Assembly: GCA_030068075.1 (NCBI GenBank) | Contig: CM057835.1 | Location: 36,755,715 to 36,819,714, forward strand | Source: Paguma larvata | Taxonomy: Eukaryota; Chordata; Mammalia; Carnivora; Viverridae | DNA length: 64,000 nucleotides | Direction of reading: 5' to 3' | Part shown: positions 44,831 through 55,519 of the stretch, in pieces | Layout: each line of letters opens with the position of its first letter | How positions within the stretch are numbered: position 1 is the stretch's first letter | The notes under the pieces: generated by a model | Database searches by the model: none | Told to the model about the DNA's origin: nothing | The model's input: the letters and a program-made list of their open reading frames with translations, nothing else | Program-made: the position numbers and the translations under genes

Positions 44831-46902
44831 ATTTTTCTTTTTTTGACGTTTCCAACCGTTAAGAAAGCCACAAAACCCGATTTTCGTTCACAGGACATAC
44901 AACCACAGACAGTGGGTCATAGTGCTGATCTCCAAAACACACGGAGCCATGGCTTTCAAGTCAACACAAGCTTAGTGCCATTACATGGAGTTTGTCAGGA
45001 GTCACTTTTGAAGAGTGTGGATTATTAGGTTTGTTGGAAGGACCTTTACCAATGATCATCTTCTGTAACTCTGGGGTAACAAATCACCATTCTGAATACT
45101 TCTCTTGAAATTTATGGTTTCAAATTTGGTGTAAAAAAAATCGTGCAATTAGTAGATTTGAAACACCGTAGCCAGATTTTCCTGATTAAGGAGAATAAAT
45201 TCACTGTAAGCATTTAAGATGGTTGCAGGTAAATATGTATGATAGTTGGATTTTATTCTTTGTGGTCTCCAGGGGGTGAATGCCTCAGAGAATGCTCTGT
45301 GGATGCAAAGTGCTGTGAGGAAGACACTGATGTGTAAATCAAAGGACTATTTAGTAAGATGCTATACAGGGCATTTAAATTTTTGTTGGATGGTATGATT
45401 ACCCTGTAAGGGCCCTTCAAACAAGATAGTTTATGCTTCTATGATTTGGGCAAAGATTCTAAAACTTCCTATTTTGGTTATCTAGATAAGAAGCTAACGA
45501 TAGCTCAGATTTGGGGGGTTGGTCTGGTCCAAAGTTTGATTACTTCAGAATGAAGTCGGTGAGAACATGATGTATGTTAGAACTGAATTTGTCTAGCCAA
45601 AACCCCAAGCAAGATTATATTCCACCCTATTCAAGAAATAGCTGCATGACAGAATAGACACTGGACACGGAGTCGGTACCCCTGGTTTCTCATCACTTTA
45701 GAGTATCATTTAATTGCGGGATTTGTGCTCTTTGGCACATGGGAATTCTCTCTACCCAGTTATGTTTAGGCCCTGATATACTAAGGAGACCAAAGGGCTG
45801 TATAAATATAAGAGTTAAAAAACCTGAATGATTCTCATCCACCGCAAAAACTTTAGTTTCTAAAATTGAGGTGACACCCCTTCTTTCTACCTCACCCCTT
45901 CTGGCCTACTTGTAAACATCACAACTAGGTCTATGCCATCCTCTGACGAACAGTTTCTCGTTAATCTGGATTAGACCCATTCTTCTAGACTATGTTTCAG
46001 CCTTTCAATATCTTACACCTCCCAGGAAAGGGGCTGGGAATTTCAGAAATGTATCTCCCGTGTCTTTTCATCGCTACACAGAAATGAAATGAGAATCGGT
46101 TCATTTCCATCATTTTGGCCTTTGGAAATTCTTATTAACACTTCTTTCTGGTGGTATCCATCAAAGAATACATCCAACTTCTCATTTTAAAATATGCTGG
46201 CTATTTAAATACACTTGTGCTATTTTTAATGAAGGCCAATTACACTGAAAGCTGTGTAACTATTAACTTGCTAAGCTCTGAAAGAACTCTCCTAGCTCAA
46301 TGAATTCCTTTAGGCATCCCCATAGTCGGATGTGATTTTTCCATAATAGTTTGCTGAGAGCAAACTTTTGTGAGGTGAATCTTCAGATGAGAGTGTAGTT
46401 AAGTATTCTAACGATTACTAGTTATGCTCAGAAGGCTAAGTTGTTTTTATGTAAAACTGTAAATGAACAAATGAGCTACCATTTCATAGCACTTAATTGT
46501 AAGGGACCTTTAGCTCCTACAAATCCAGAATGTGTCTTAGAAAATAACAACTGAATTTACTCAGGAAGCTCTGGTTTCAAAGGTTCTCCCCACCTTTTGG
46601 CAGTGTTCCGCACAAACAAGTAGCATCCACAACACGAAAGGTATTATGCTCTGTGCCATGGGAGCTGCGGACAGAAAGGCTCCCAGGAGAGAATACCAAG
46701 CAGGGTACATAGGGGCTAGGGGAAATGCCAACAAAGTTCTGCAGCTGATAATATTGAAATGCTTGCTGTGTGCCAGGCGCCCGTTGTTCCCACTTAAAGA
46801 TACAGAATGGGGAAGGAAGCAGAGTAGACTCGGTGATGGTGACATAAAGGATAACAAAGAAAGGAGTGGTCGTATAAAATTGAAGTTAATAGTAATAAAA
46901 AT
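44831..46902. other. Unassigned sequence
   Basis: 2.1 kb without a recognised gene. Short MIR-like words near 45650-45760 ('agacactggacacggagtcg') and 46770-46790 ('tgctgtgtgccaggcgc') are too isolated to call. The 123-codon plus frame at 46646-47017 runs into an L1. Confidence 0.4.
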
Positions 46903-46919
46903 AAGAAAAATAAGTTTAT

Positions 46920-47150
46920 CGACAAACCATAAGAGACTTAAACACAGAGAACAAACTGAGGGTTGCTGGAGGGGTTTTGAGTGGGGGGAAGGGCTAAATG
47001 GGCAAAAGGGGCAGTGAGGAGGGCACTTTTTGGGATGAGCACTGAGTCTTTTATGTGAGTGATGAATAGCTCAATTCTATTCCTGAAATCATTATTACAC
47101 TATATGTTAACTAACTTGGATGTAAATTTTAAAATAATAATAATTTAAAA
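46920..47150 (+). mobile_element. Very short L1 3' UTR insertion
   Basis: Only about 231 bases of L1 3' UTR: 'aaccataagagacttaaaca', 'gggatgagcactgagtcttt', 'ctatatgttaactaacttgg', A-rich tail. A perfect 17-bp target duplication 'aagaaaaataagtttat' lies at 46903-46919 and 47151-47167, proving a genuine, extremely 5'-truncated retrotransposition. Confidence 0.96.
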
Positions 47151-47185
47151 AAGAAAAATAAGTTTATTTAGTAACCTATGTACAT

Positions 47186-47380
47186 TAAATTTTTTTTAAA
47201 TGTTTATTTATTTTCGAGACAGAGCGTGAGCTGGGGAGGAACAGAGATAGTGAGACACAGAATCTGAAGCAGGTTCCAGGCTCTGCGCTTCAGCACAGAG
47301 CCCAACGTGGGGCTCCAACCCACAAGCTGTAAGATCATGACCTGAGCCAAGGTCTGACACTGAGCCATCCAGGTGCCACC
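47186..47380 (-). mobile_element. CAN SINE directly downstream of the short L1
   Basis: On the minus strand from 'gtggcacctggatggctcag' to an A-rich tail, with 'caggctctgcgcttcagcac' (given strand) in the body. The tRNA-like part lacks a few bases. Target duplications 'taacctatgtacat' (47172-47185) and 'taacctgtgtacat' (47381-47394) differ at one base. Confidence 0.95.
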
Positions 47381-47394
47381 TAACCTGTGTACAT

Positions 47395-48278
47395 TTTAAA
47401 ACAAGTTATCTTATCAAGGTTGTGTCCTAGGGATTATTTTTTTTAAAGCAAGAAATCATTCATTAACAGCAAACATATTCATGCAAAATGTTAGGTATAA
47501 CCATTTCTATTTAAATAGATCTTTAATCACCGAGTGTGTGATCAAACAGTATTTGGGTTTTCTGTACTCGAAACTTATGTACTGCAAACTCATCCCCTCT
47601 ACTTCACATATTTGAAATAACCCAAACCAGTTCACACTCTCCAGTTGTTTTTGTTTGTTTGTTTGTTTTTTATGCCTTCCACCAAGGAAATTACAAGATG
47701 TCTAGTTGGTTTTGTGTTTCCTCCCCTAACAGGAGAGCGCATTATAATGAAGCAAGTGGAATAGAGTGCTGGAAAAGGGATCGGCTTCTACAAGCAAACA
47801 TATCCTGATCAGATATTCAAATATGCTTTCAAAGGAGTGGAATAGCGCGTGTCAATAACTCCTGGATGTAATTACTTCCTATTCCCAGCGCTCCGACTCA
47901 GCGTGAAGTCTGCTGACTCACCGGGCTGCTCCCAGTTAGTTTCTGCCGGGTTTCCCCACTGCCTGTGCACTTGAGTCATCACAGGGAATGAAAGTTTCTA
48001 CCGTCTCCTTAACAACCATGCAGAAACCAGACACTGACAGTGAACTTCGATCTTTCCAATAAGAACCGGACCTAAGGCAAGAAGGGGGGAAAGATGATGT
48101 GGCAGGTGTCACCGCCAGCCAACCTGCCGGATGACAGTCCCCGCCCTAGGGCGTCCGTGGGCGGCACTCCAGTTCGAGCTTCTCCCCCACCACACTCCCG
48201 CCCCCATCCTAAGTAGTTAAACTGGCATCTTGTCTTGCAAGGCTTGCAGCTGGCCACTGAACTCTTTTCTTTGCGTCA
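47395..48278. other. Unassigned sequence upstream of the CpG-rich region
   Basis: No gene recognised. It includes a (GTTT)n run at 47645-47667 and a non-repetitive stretch at about 47860-48060 that carries AP-1-like sites (separate entry). Confidence 0.45.
47924..47978. promoter_or_regulatory. Pair of consensus AP-1 sites
   Basis: TGACTCA at 47924-47930 and TGAGTCA at 47972-47978 are both perfect AP-1 (Fos/Jun) heptamers 42 bases apart, with a near match 'cgactca' at 47894-47900. They lie in non-repetitive DNA about 1.5-2.5 kb from the CpG island. A role as an enhancer is inference only. Confidence 0.35.
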
Positions 48279-48472
48279 GCGGTGCTCAGACTTTGCTGCA
48301 CAATGGAATTACCTGGAGATTAAAGATGAATAAAACAAGTAACAAGCCCGACGCTTGGCTCTCGTCTCCAAACAGTCTGATTTAAATGGGTTGGGATGAG
48401 ATGTGGACATCAGGATTTCCCAAAGCTCCCTCGGCAATTCTAATAGCAGCAAAATTTGGGAACCTCTGCAAC
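48279..48472. mobile_element. MER5A-like hAT element
   Basis: 'ggtgctcagactttgctgca', 'caatggaattacctggagat', 'gacatcaggatttcccaaag' and 'aatttgggaacctctg' follow MER5A between its inverted ends. Same orientation as the copies at 33215, 38020 and 51205. Confidence 0.7.
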
Positions 48473-49429
48473 CGAGAAGGTCTCTCTTCCCATGCAAGTG
48501 AAACTTACCAGTTAAGCATAACTAATGACCACCTGGTGGCCTCCCAAACCATCCTGGAGATCTACTGACACATAGCCCCTGATAACTTAATTAGTTTGGC
48601 AGCCACAAAGAACGCTCGCAAAGCAAGGGGGCGTTTTCAGAAGAGACTCTGGCTAGACAAGGACCATCTCCCCTCTTAGCTTACTAAAAACTTGGCTACA
48701 TTTAGCGCTCAAGAGAAGCATCTCAAATGTTGCTATTCTTTCTGTTACCTTTTGATCTCTGTTCTGTTTCATTCCACAGAGTCTTGCTCGGCAAAGCTGT
48801 AAGCCTCGGGTCCTCTCAGATTAGAAGCAGGTGCTGCGTCAAAGCACAATCAAGACGGTACTGCACGCTTCACTTGGGCTGGGACCGAACCGCCGCCTCT
48901 CAGCGCGGCCCCAGGGTAGATACTATGCTAATCAAGAAAGTTCTTCCGTCTCCTCGCTGGCGGGCGGGTGCAGGTTTGAACACTTAACCCTTGGTTTTAC
49001 GTGACTGCGTTATAGTGCGTTTAGTGACTTCCTCTTGCTTAGCGCGTCTGGACCACGGTCCATGTTTTTGGAAGAGAGGACGTGAGCAAGTGCTGGAGAA
49101 AACCCGCAGGGAGGGGACAGCAGTGTTGACTGGTGCCAAAGTGAAGGGATGGCTAATGTTCGGAATATTAATTACTCCACGCGCTACTGACCCAGCGAAG
49201 ACTAGCAGAAGGGGACTGGGGGTTAAGACAAAGGCTCCTCCTGATCAAATGGCTGCAGCGTCCCTTCCTCCGAGGTTACAGCTATGCCTTCTGCGCTGGG
49301 CGGCACTTGGCAAGGGACTAGCAAAGTGACTCAAGGGGTGACCAGAGCCACTATCTGAAAGTCTGCATTGCCGAACGCTCCAGACTCAGAGGGGAAGGTC
49401 TTTCTGTGCCCACCCCTCCTTCCAGCCCT
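48473..49429. other. Shore of the CpG island, unassigned
   Basis: G+C rises steadily through this segment. No recognised repeat. Plus-strand frames of 86 and 112 codons (48727-48987, 48991-49329) reflect rising G+C and have no family resemblance. Confidence 0.4.
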
Positions 49430-50480
49430 TTGTGGGATTTCTGGGCTTCGGCGCAACCCTTCTAAGGGTGGACTGAAGAATTTCCTACGGAAGCAGAGTG
49501 AGGAGTCGCCGAGTCGTCCTCGATCTGCGCCCAGGGTGCTCTCTGCAGAAGAACGCCTCGGCGTCAGAATAACAATCCGCTCTCATTTCCCCCAGACCCG
49601 GCTTCCAAGTCCCGGGCGCCAGGAGCACAAGCGGGAGACGAAGTTGGAATGGGGACCTGTGGGGTTCGTCTCCGCCAGAGGGCAAGCACCCCGGGGGCGG
49701 CGGCAGGGCCGGGGGTCTAGGGTTTGATCCCCAGCAGGCCGGCGCCAGCGCGCTGCACTTCCTGGTCTGCCCCGAAGCGTGCTGCCCCTGCCAGCGCGCT
49801 CGGTTCTCAGTCCCTGCGCCCCAACTCTGGAGTCTTCAGGTGCGCGCGCCCCCAAACCCCCTCCGCACCAGCGCCAAGCGTCCGCGTCCTGGACAGTCCC
49901 GGCCCTCACCCCCGAGCTAGTCCACTTTGCTTCTGCCAGCGTGGCAGCCGGACTCCCTCCCCTCTCCCCGGGTGCGCAGCACTGGGGCTACGAAGAAGGG
50001 GTGCAGCTTGCCGGAGCGCGGCGGGAGCACACCCCGGAGCCGCGGCGCGGACCCCTGCACAACTTCTTGCCGGGCACCCCGGACCCGGGGTCCCGCCGGC
50101 TCCGCGACCCGCGGACTGCAACCCCCCCGGCGGCGGGAGGAGGGGCGGCCAGCGCTCGGCCTGGGAGGGACTGCGCCAGGGCAGGAGGTGTCGGGGTGCG
50201 CCAGGGCGGTACCGCTTTAAATGCACTTGACTCACCTGCTCCGGCGCTGTCGCCTCCTTCCTCTACTGACAGCTGGGGGCTTTGTTTTCTCCACCCACCA
50301 GGCCGGCTGCGCTCCGCCCCCAGTGCTGCACGTGACTCGCCTTCTGCCACCGCCGCCGCTCCCCTAGTCCACCCTGGAGAGGCGGCCGCGCCACCCTTTC
50401 CCAGGGGAGCGGAGTGCGGGTGGAGACCCCAGCCGAGCACAGGTCGGGGCAGGTCTGACGTGACCTATCCGCCGGTTGGT
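49430..50480. promoter_or_regulatory. CpG island, candidate promoter
   Basis: G+C and CpG content are far above the rest of the window. For example, 50041-50100 contains nine CpG dinucleotides and 50101-50160 ten. Visible sites include a GC box ('ccgcccc', 50314-50320), an E-box CACGTG (50329-50334) and a CRE-like TGACGTGA (50456-50463). No repeat is embedded in the core. Such unmethylated-type islands usually mark promoters. The long frames across it (up to 250 codons) follow from few AT-rich stop codons in GC-rich DNA. Confidence 0.85.
50236..50480 (-). other. Candidate untranslated first exon of an unidentified gene or lncRNA
   Basis: On the minus strand the text ends '...ggagcag|gtgagtca'. 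CAG|GTGAGT is a perfect consensus splice donor, with the exon ending at 50236 and the intron starting at 50235. The putative exon lies in the CpG island core, with the CRE-like site near its far edge and the E-box inside it. No ATG occurs on the minus strand from 50520 to 50236, so the exon would be wholly 5' UTR or noncoding. Transcription would run toward lower coordinates, making the 50 kb to the left a possible first intron. The start site near 50480 is a guess. No coding exon is recognised downstream. Confidence 0.4.
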
Positions 50481-51204
50481 TGGAAGGTTGTGCTCAGGTT
50501 TGGGCCCTTGGAAGCCAGAGAGAGTTGGTGACTTAGAATAAAGTGCCAGCCGAAAGGAGCTGGGCTGTTGGGCCTCGCCCAAGAAAGAGGAGGCCAGCTC
50601 GGCTGAGAAGAGGGGTCTTGAGAAGGAGACTCCACACCCTGAATTAAGTACTTGTGGCTGGGGGTGTGCTTCCGTTTTTTATACCAAGTATTTGTACTCA
50701 TACCTGGGGAACAATTGGATAATAAGGGGCAAACTAATTTTGCCAAGAACATTATTAATCAAACGAGGCAATTCTAAACCGAATAATACGATTAACAAGG
50801 CAATCATAGCACGTTTTATTGAGGTTTCGACTCTGCTTTTTGGTACTGTTGATGTTTGGATTCTATTTGGAAAACGGAATCCAGGCTGGAGAAGCTAACT
50901 CCAGATTATTGATGTGGGCGTTGGTCCATTTGGAACAGTACTCATTTTTAATGAAATGAATTGAGAAAATGTTCTGGCTTCAAGACCCAGCTCAGTATCT
51001 GCTGCTTTTGGAAGTGGACCTTCGCTGATCTCCAGTGTTTGAAACTCTAAGAACCTGTCCTCTGAATCCTTCCTTTTGCCCTTGGAGAACACAGACATTA
51101 CCTCCCCTCTCCCCACCCCCTCCTACTGCAACTCAGGGGAAAGATTACCTCCATCTCCAGCAGCATCCTTTAAAGCGAAGTCTGCATAGCGGAGTGACTT
51201 AGCA
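50481..51204. other. Unassigned sequence flanking the CpG island
   Basis: No gene or repeat recognised. G+C drops sharply after about 50640. Confidence 0.4.
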
Positions 51205-51360
51205 CAGTGTGTCCCAAACGTTAATGTGCAGAGGGATCCCCTGGGGGCCTTGTTTAAACCAAATTCTGATGGATTGGGTCTGGAATTGGGATTGATATTC
51301 TGAACGTCTGGCAAACTCCCAGGTAATGTCAGAGCTGCTGGTTTGAGGATCACACGCTTG
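51205..51360. mobile_element. MER5A-like hAT element
   Basis: 'tgtgtcccaaacgttaatgt', 'gatggattgggtctggaatt', 'gatattctgaacgtctggca' and 'gtcagagctgctggtttgag' follow MER5A. Same orientation as the other three copies. Confidence 0.72.
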
Positions 51361-51389
51361 CTCTAGCAGGGCTTAGGACTCCCAGTTTG

Positions 51390-51560
51390 GCATTGGCCAG
51401 CCTGTTTTGAGTCGTGCCGAATCACTTAATAGCTCTGTGACCTTCGGCAAGTTTTCTTAAAAATTGGGGCTCCCCAATGCTACTAACATCCACCTCCTAG
51501 GGTTGTCTTGAAGATTAAATGAGAAAAGCTGTAAACAAGCACCTTGTACCTGGCACACAC
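51390..51560 (-). repeat. MIR SINE, antisense
   Basis: 'cacttaatagctctgtgacc', 'ttcggcaagttttcttaaaa', 'acctcctagggttgtcttga', 'agattaaatgagaaaagctg' and 'caccttgtacctggcacac' are clear antisense MIR landmarks in order. Confidence 0.78.
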
Positions 51561-52644
51561 ACCCAGGATTCAGACAATGTTAGTGGGGCCGTCTTTGCAG
51601 GAGCAAAGCCGGCACAAAGCTGGACATACAGGGGGAATGGTGTATGCAGTGGGGGTGGAGGCAGCCAGCCCTAGAACGAGGGTGGCACCCCATGGTGCTG
51701 AGCTCGGCCAGATGTGTAGAATAATCCTGTTGAGTAAATGGAGGACTATAATGCAGAGCAAATCATGCACGTTTAAAAGTTCTGTGTCTTCTGCAAAACT
51801 TTAAATCTTGATAAATTAGTTCTGGGACATTGAATTAAAAAATCATTTGCTTTTTATTACAGATAATGTCCAGCTGCCTGTCGCATGGCTAATCTATTTT
51901 AATATCTGAGAGAGTAAATGGATTGTTAAGGAGTAGTACATTTTTTATCCTCATTAAAAACCTTGAAATTTAAATTTAAATGAATTTATTAATGAAGATA
52001 CGGTATTCTTAGCCCTCAAAATGAATGGGTACTGTCATCAGCGTCCTCATATCTCCCTTGCTTGCTGCTTCTCTCTCTAGCCCTAAATATGAGTGTTTCC
52101 TAAGACTCGTTTTTTTGGTTTGTGTTTTCTTGCTTTTTATTTTTCTCACTTTTTCTGTCATTTCCTTTGAAAATTTTATTCATGCTTAATGTTCAACTTT
52201 CAAGAGTATGGAGGTTACTTCTGAATATGTACCCACATTCTTAGCATGTTTCCAAGACCCATTTCTGCATTACGAATCACTTACTAGGCATTTCCAACTG
52301 CATATCCTACTAGCCTAGAAGTTTCAGTGTGTTCTAAATTAAACTCCTCCTTCTTCTCATAAAATTGATACCTCCTTTGCCATAAATCAAGATGGTAATT
52401 TGCATTGGAGAAGCCCTCAGTGCGAATCCAGGGACCTGGCAAGGGTGTGGGACACATCATGTGATCATCCCGGTACCTTCCTATGGCTCCCAGCTATTTC
52501 TCGGAGACTTTGCCTTCAACAGTGACTGAGGCTGATTCATCGTATAAACACAACTCACTGGTATAACAGCCACGTTAACAGCTACGGGTTGCTGCATAAA
52601 CGGTGATCAGTGTGAATTGAGCTGGTGAGAAAATGCATCAGTCA
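51561..52644. other. Unassigned sequence
   Basis: No gene or repeat recognised. An 86-codon plus frame at 51544-51804 has no family resemblance. Confidence 0.4.
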
Positions 52645-52985
52645 GGGTCGGCTAGATTATGTTGCTGTAACAAACACCACCAAAATCTCAGTGGTTTAAT
52701 ACAATGGCAGTTAATTTCCTGCTCATGCAAAAGCTCTGGGCAGCTCTCAGGGTGACTCATCACTCTAACCTGCTTCCTTCCCGTGACTTCTCTTTGAGCC
52801 CCATCGCAGGGGAGGAGATGATGGAAAACTGGACACCAGACCTTAATTGTTTTTACCCAGAAGAGCCACATCCCTTCTCACATTTCATTGGTCAAAGGAA
52901 GTCACGTGGTCATTACCTAACTTTAAGGGGGTGTGTACTTAGAAATAGATTGAAACGTAGAAATCTTGGTGAACCGTATCTACCA
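52645..52985. mobile_element. Old mammalian interspersed repeat, family name uncertain
   Basis: 'cagggtcggctagattatgt', 'tgctgtaacaaacaccacca', 'aaatctcagtggtttaatac', 'atttcattggtcaaaggaag' and 'tcacgtggtcatt' match a familiar mammal-wide repeat (gctgctgtaacaaacaaccccaaaatctcagtggctta). It is related in style to the copy at 5046-5545. I cannot name it safely. Confidence 0.5.
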
Positions 52986-55298
52986 TAGGGATCCATTGAA
53001 CATAGGGGGCTCAGGGATAAAATTAAATGGATAGGGTAGTGACAGCAGAAGACGAGAAGAGATTACCAGTTTGAGGAAGGCACCTAGTTGTGTGTGGGAT
53101 CTTTGGAAAAGCATTCTTGTTCTTGTTATTATTCCATCTAATTATGTAGGGAGACACTGAAAAGTAAAAACTTGTGTCTCTGCCTGCCAGGGTCGCCTTG
53201 TGACTTAGCCAAGGTCAGTCTACTCTAGGCATTGACCATCCAAAGTCTTCTGTGACACAGGGGCCAGGAGATACCTTCCATCTTGATCATATCATCGGCG
53301 ACACATCAACCATTAAATAAGTAAGGTTACATCAACACAAGCAAATTTGCTAATTTTGCTGATGTTGATGGTCACTCTCTGCTTGAGGACTGACTATGTA
53401 TGTATGAAGAATGGAGTATTTCAGCAGGATCAAATTGTCCCATGTTTTTCCTATGATGGCCTGAATTATGCCTTTGACATAGTCAAAGGAATGTTGAAAT
53501 CTAGACTAGTGAGTAAAAATCAGTGCATAAACTAGAAAAAATCACTATCAGTGTGAGAAAAATAAAATCATGGTTTTCAATAAGCTTTGGAGCTTCTTTC
53601 TCCAGACAGCAGAGTTTATGTCAGTTAAACCTGCTTCCTTCATCTCCCCACACTTCATATGCTTAAAAGAGATAACGCATTGCTGAATCCTGCAAGCTCT
53701 AAAGTGTTCTATGGATATAGATTATTACAACGTGTTGCCTGGCACTGACTAGTGCTTTGGATTTCAACAATTGTGTGTTGTCTCTGCTCACAGCCATCAG
53801 TGGCACCCCTTTAAACCATTTGCCTCTCATAAAACTGTCCCCGAATAAATATTTTTACATAACATTGGCATCTTCCTAAAGCTCATATCTGGGGGCTTCA
53901 ATCCCACGTTTCCACAAATGTTGAAAATGAGGAATTAGAAAGGAGAAGCAGAGTTTATCGGTTAATATTTTAAACTGTTTGCTCAGATCTTTCTCATTTT
54001 ATCTGATTTATGTTTAGCTCCGAGTCCTTGCTGAACTGTAATACCTCTTTAAGTATAAATCATAACCTCAAGAGGTAGGCTATAGTGAGCCACTTATAAA
54101 TGTATCAGACCATGTAAGACTGAGATGGAGGTGTTTGTTACTGAGATATGATAGCATTTATCAAGCTGAGTAATGAAGGTGGCACAAGATGACAGCTTCA
54201 CAGGGATCACTGCCTTGCGAGGACTCTAATGTCTAGTTATGGAGTAAATGTGGTAATAAGAAACAATGCCACCTTCGGAGCCCTGTATGAGACTTGAGTA
54301 AATATTGGTGAGTTAGCTAGAAAGCATCCTGTAGATAAAGTTAAGGAGGGAGCTGAAATGGCTTACCCAAGTCCCAATTTCTTGTTATGTCCACCAGCAA
54401 AAACTGTGTCTCCGTAACATAATATAAAATGCCAGAGGGAAGAATAGGCTCATTATATAACAAATTTTGGTGCATACATCACAGACTATGTTTAAGGTAC
54501 ATCAAAAGAAGCAAAATGTTACCTTGACTCATACAAACCCACTGTGTGATAGAGGTGTCCATGATTTTATACCAGATTGAAAAACAAAAACCCTCATATA
54601 AAATGAAATAAGTTGGACATGAATATTTATATATGCTGTTTAGAACAGATGTAGACCAGTTGTAGAAGGATCAACTCTTTCTGGATTCAGTATTTTTAAC
54701 ACAATACATTTTGAAGGTAGCAGATAAAATTAATTAATTCATTGATTAGTAATTATCTCTTAAATGGTGGAGTTACCTTCAAACTTACCTGCTTGGTCTC
54801 TGAGACCAAGAGATGAAATCTATTAAAATTTCCTCTTGCAGCTTCATGAAGCCCGAATGGCTTTGATCCCCGAAGAGACAAAGGGGATCACCACCACTCA
54901 CTTTGGGACCCCCCTGGGACACAGTATAGCCAATTCTTGATGAATTCCTGGTTTACATTAAACATTACCTTGCCAATTTTATTTTCTTTGCCATTTCCCT
55001 ATATCCTGTCCATGAGTTGGTCAGCCGGTGTGAGAATATCAGGAAATTGATGCCTTGTGTTTCTTTAGAATCTTATTTCTAACGGCTTTGATTCTGTCAG
55101 CAGAGATTTTCTCATCTTCGGCCTTTCAACCTTTTTAAGTTGTAATTTATTCAACAGTTTTGTGATGCTTTCCTCTGGAAAGTCACTCTGTTAGGTGCTA
55201 TGTTTCCCCAAATGGTTTTTGGTCTTAAGTGACCTAGAGTATAGGGAAAGATGGATGTGTGTATAGTGTGGCTTGAGGCATATTAAAAGTTATGAACA
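52986..55298. other. Unassigned sequence
   Basis: 2.3 kb without a recognised gene or repeat. A perfect 8-bp hairpin TGATCCCC/GGGGATCA with an 11-base loop lies at 54864-54890. Confidence 0.4.
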
Positions 55299-55493
55299 TG
55301 GCACCTGGGTGGCTCAGTCAGTTAAGTATCTGACTTTTGATTTCAGCTCAGGTCATGATCTCATGGTTTGTGGATTCAAGCCCTTCAAGGGGCTCTGAGC
55401 TGACAGCCCTGAGTGTGCTTGGAATTCTCTCTCCCTCTCTCTGTCCTCCTCCCCTACTCTCTTTCAAATAAATAAATAAACTAAAAAAAAAAA
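55299..55493 (+). mobile_element. CAN SINE
   Basis: Head 'tggcacctgggtggctcagt', tRNA-like 'gtggattcaagcccttcaag', body shortened to 'gagctgacagccctgagtg', CT-rich segment, tail 'aataaataaataaactaaaa'. Confidence 0.93.
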
Positions 55494-55519
55494 GGTGGGA
55501 ATAAAATGCTGACAGAACA

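Noticed and set aside
45650..45760. Possible antisense MIR
   Set aside because: Only the 'cactggacacggagtcgg' word matches; the rest does not follow the consensus.
49779..50531. 250-codon plus-strand open frame in the CpG island
   Set aside because: GC-rich DNA is poor in stop codons. Long overlapping frames exist in several frames here, the translation is Pro/Ala/Arg/Gly-rich without a family, and the splice evidence is on the other strand.
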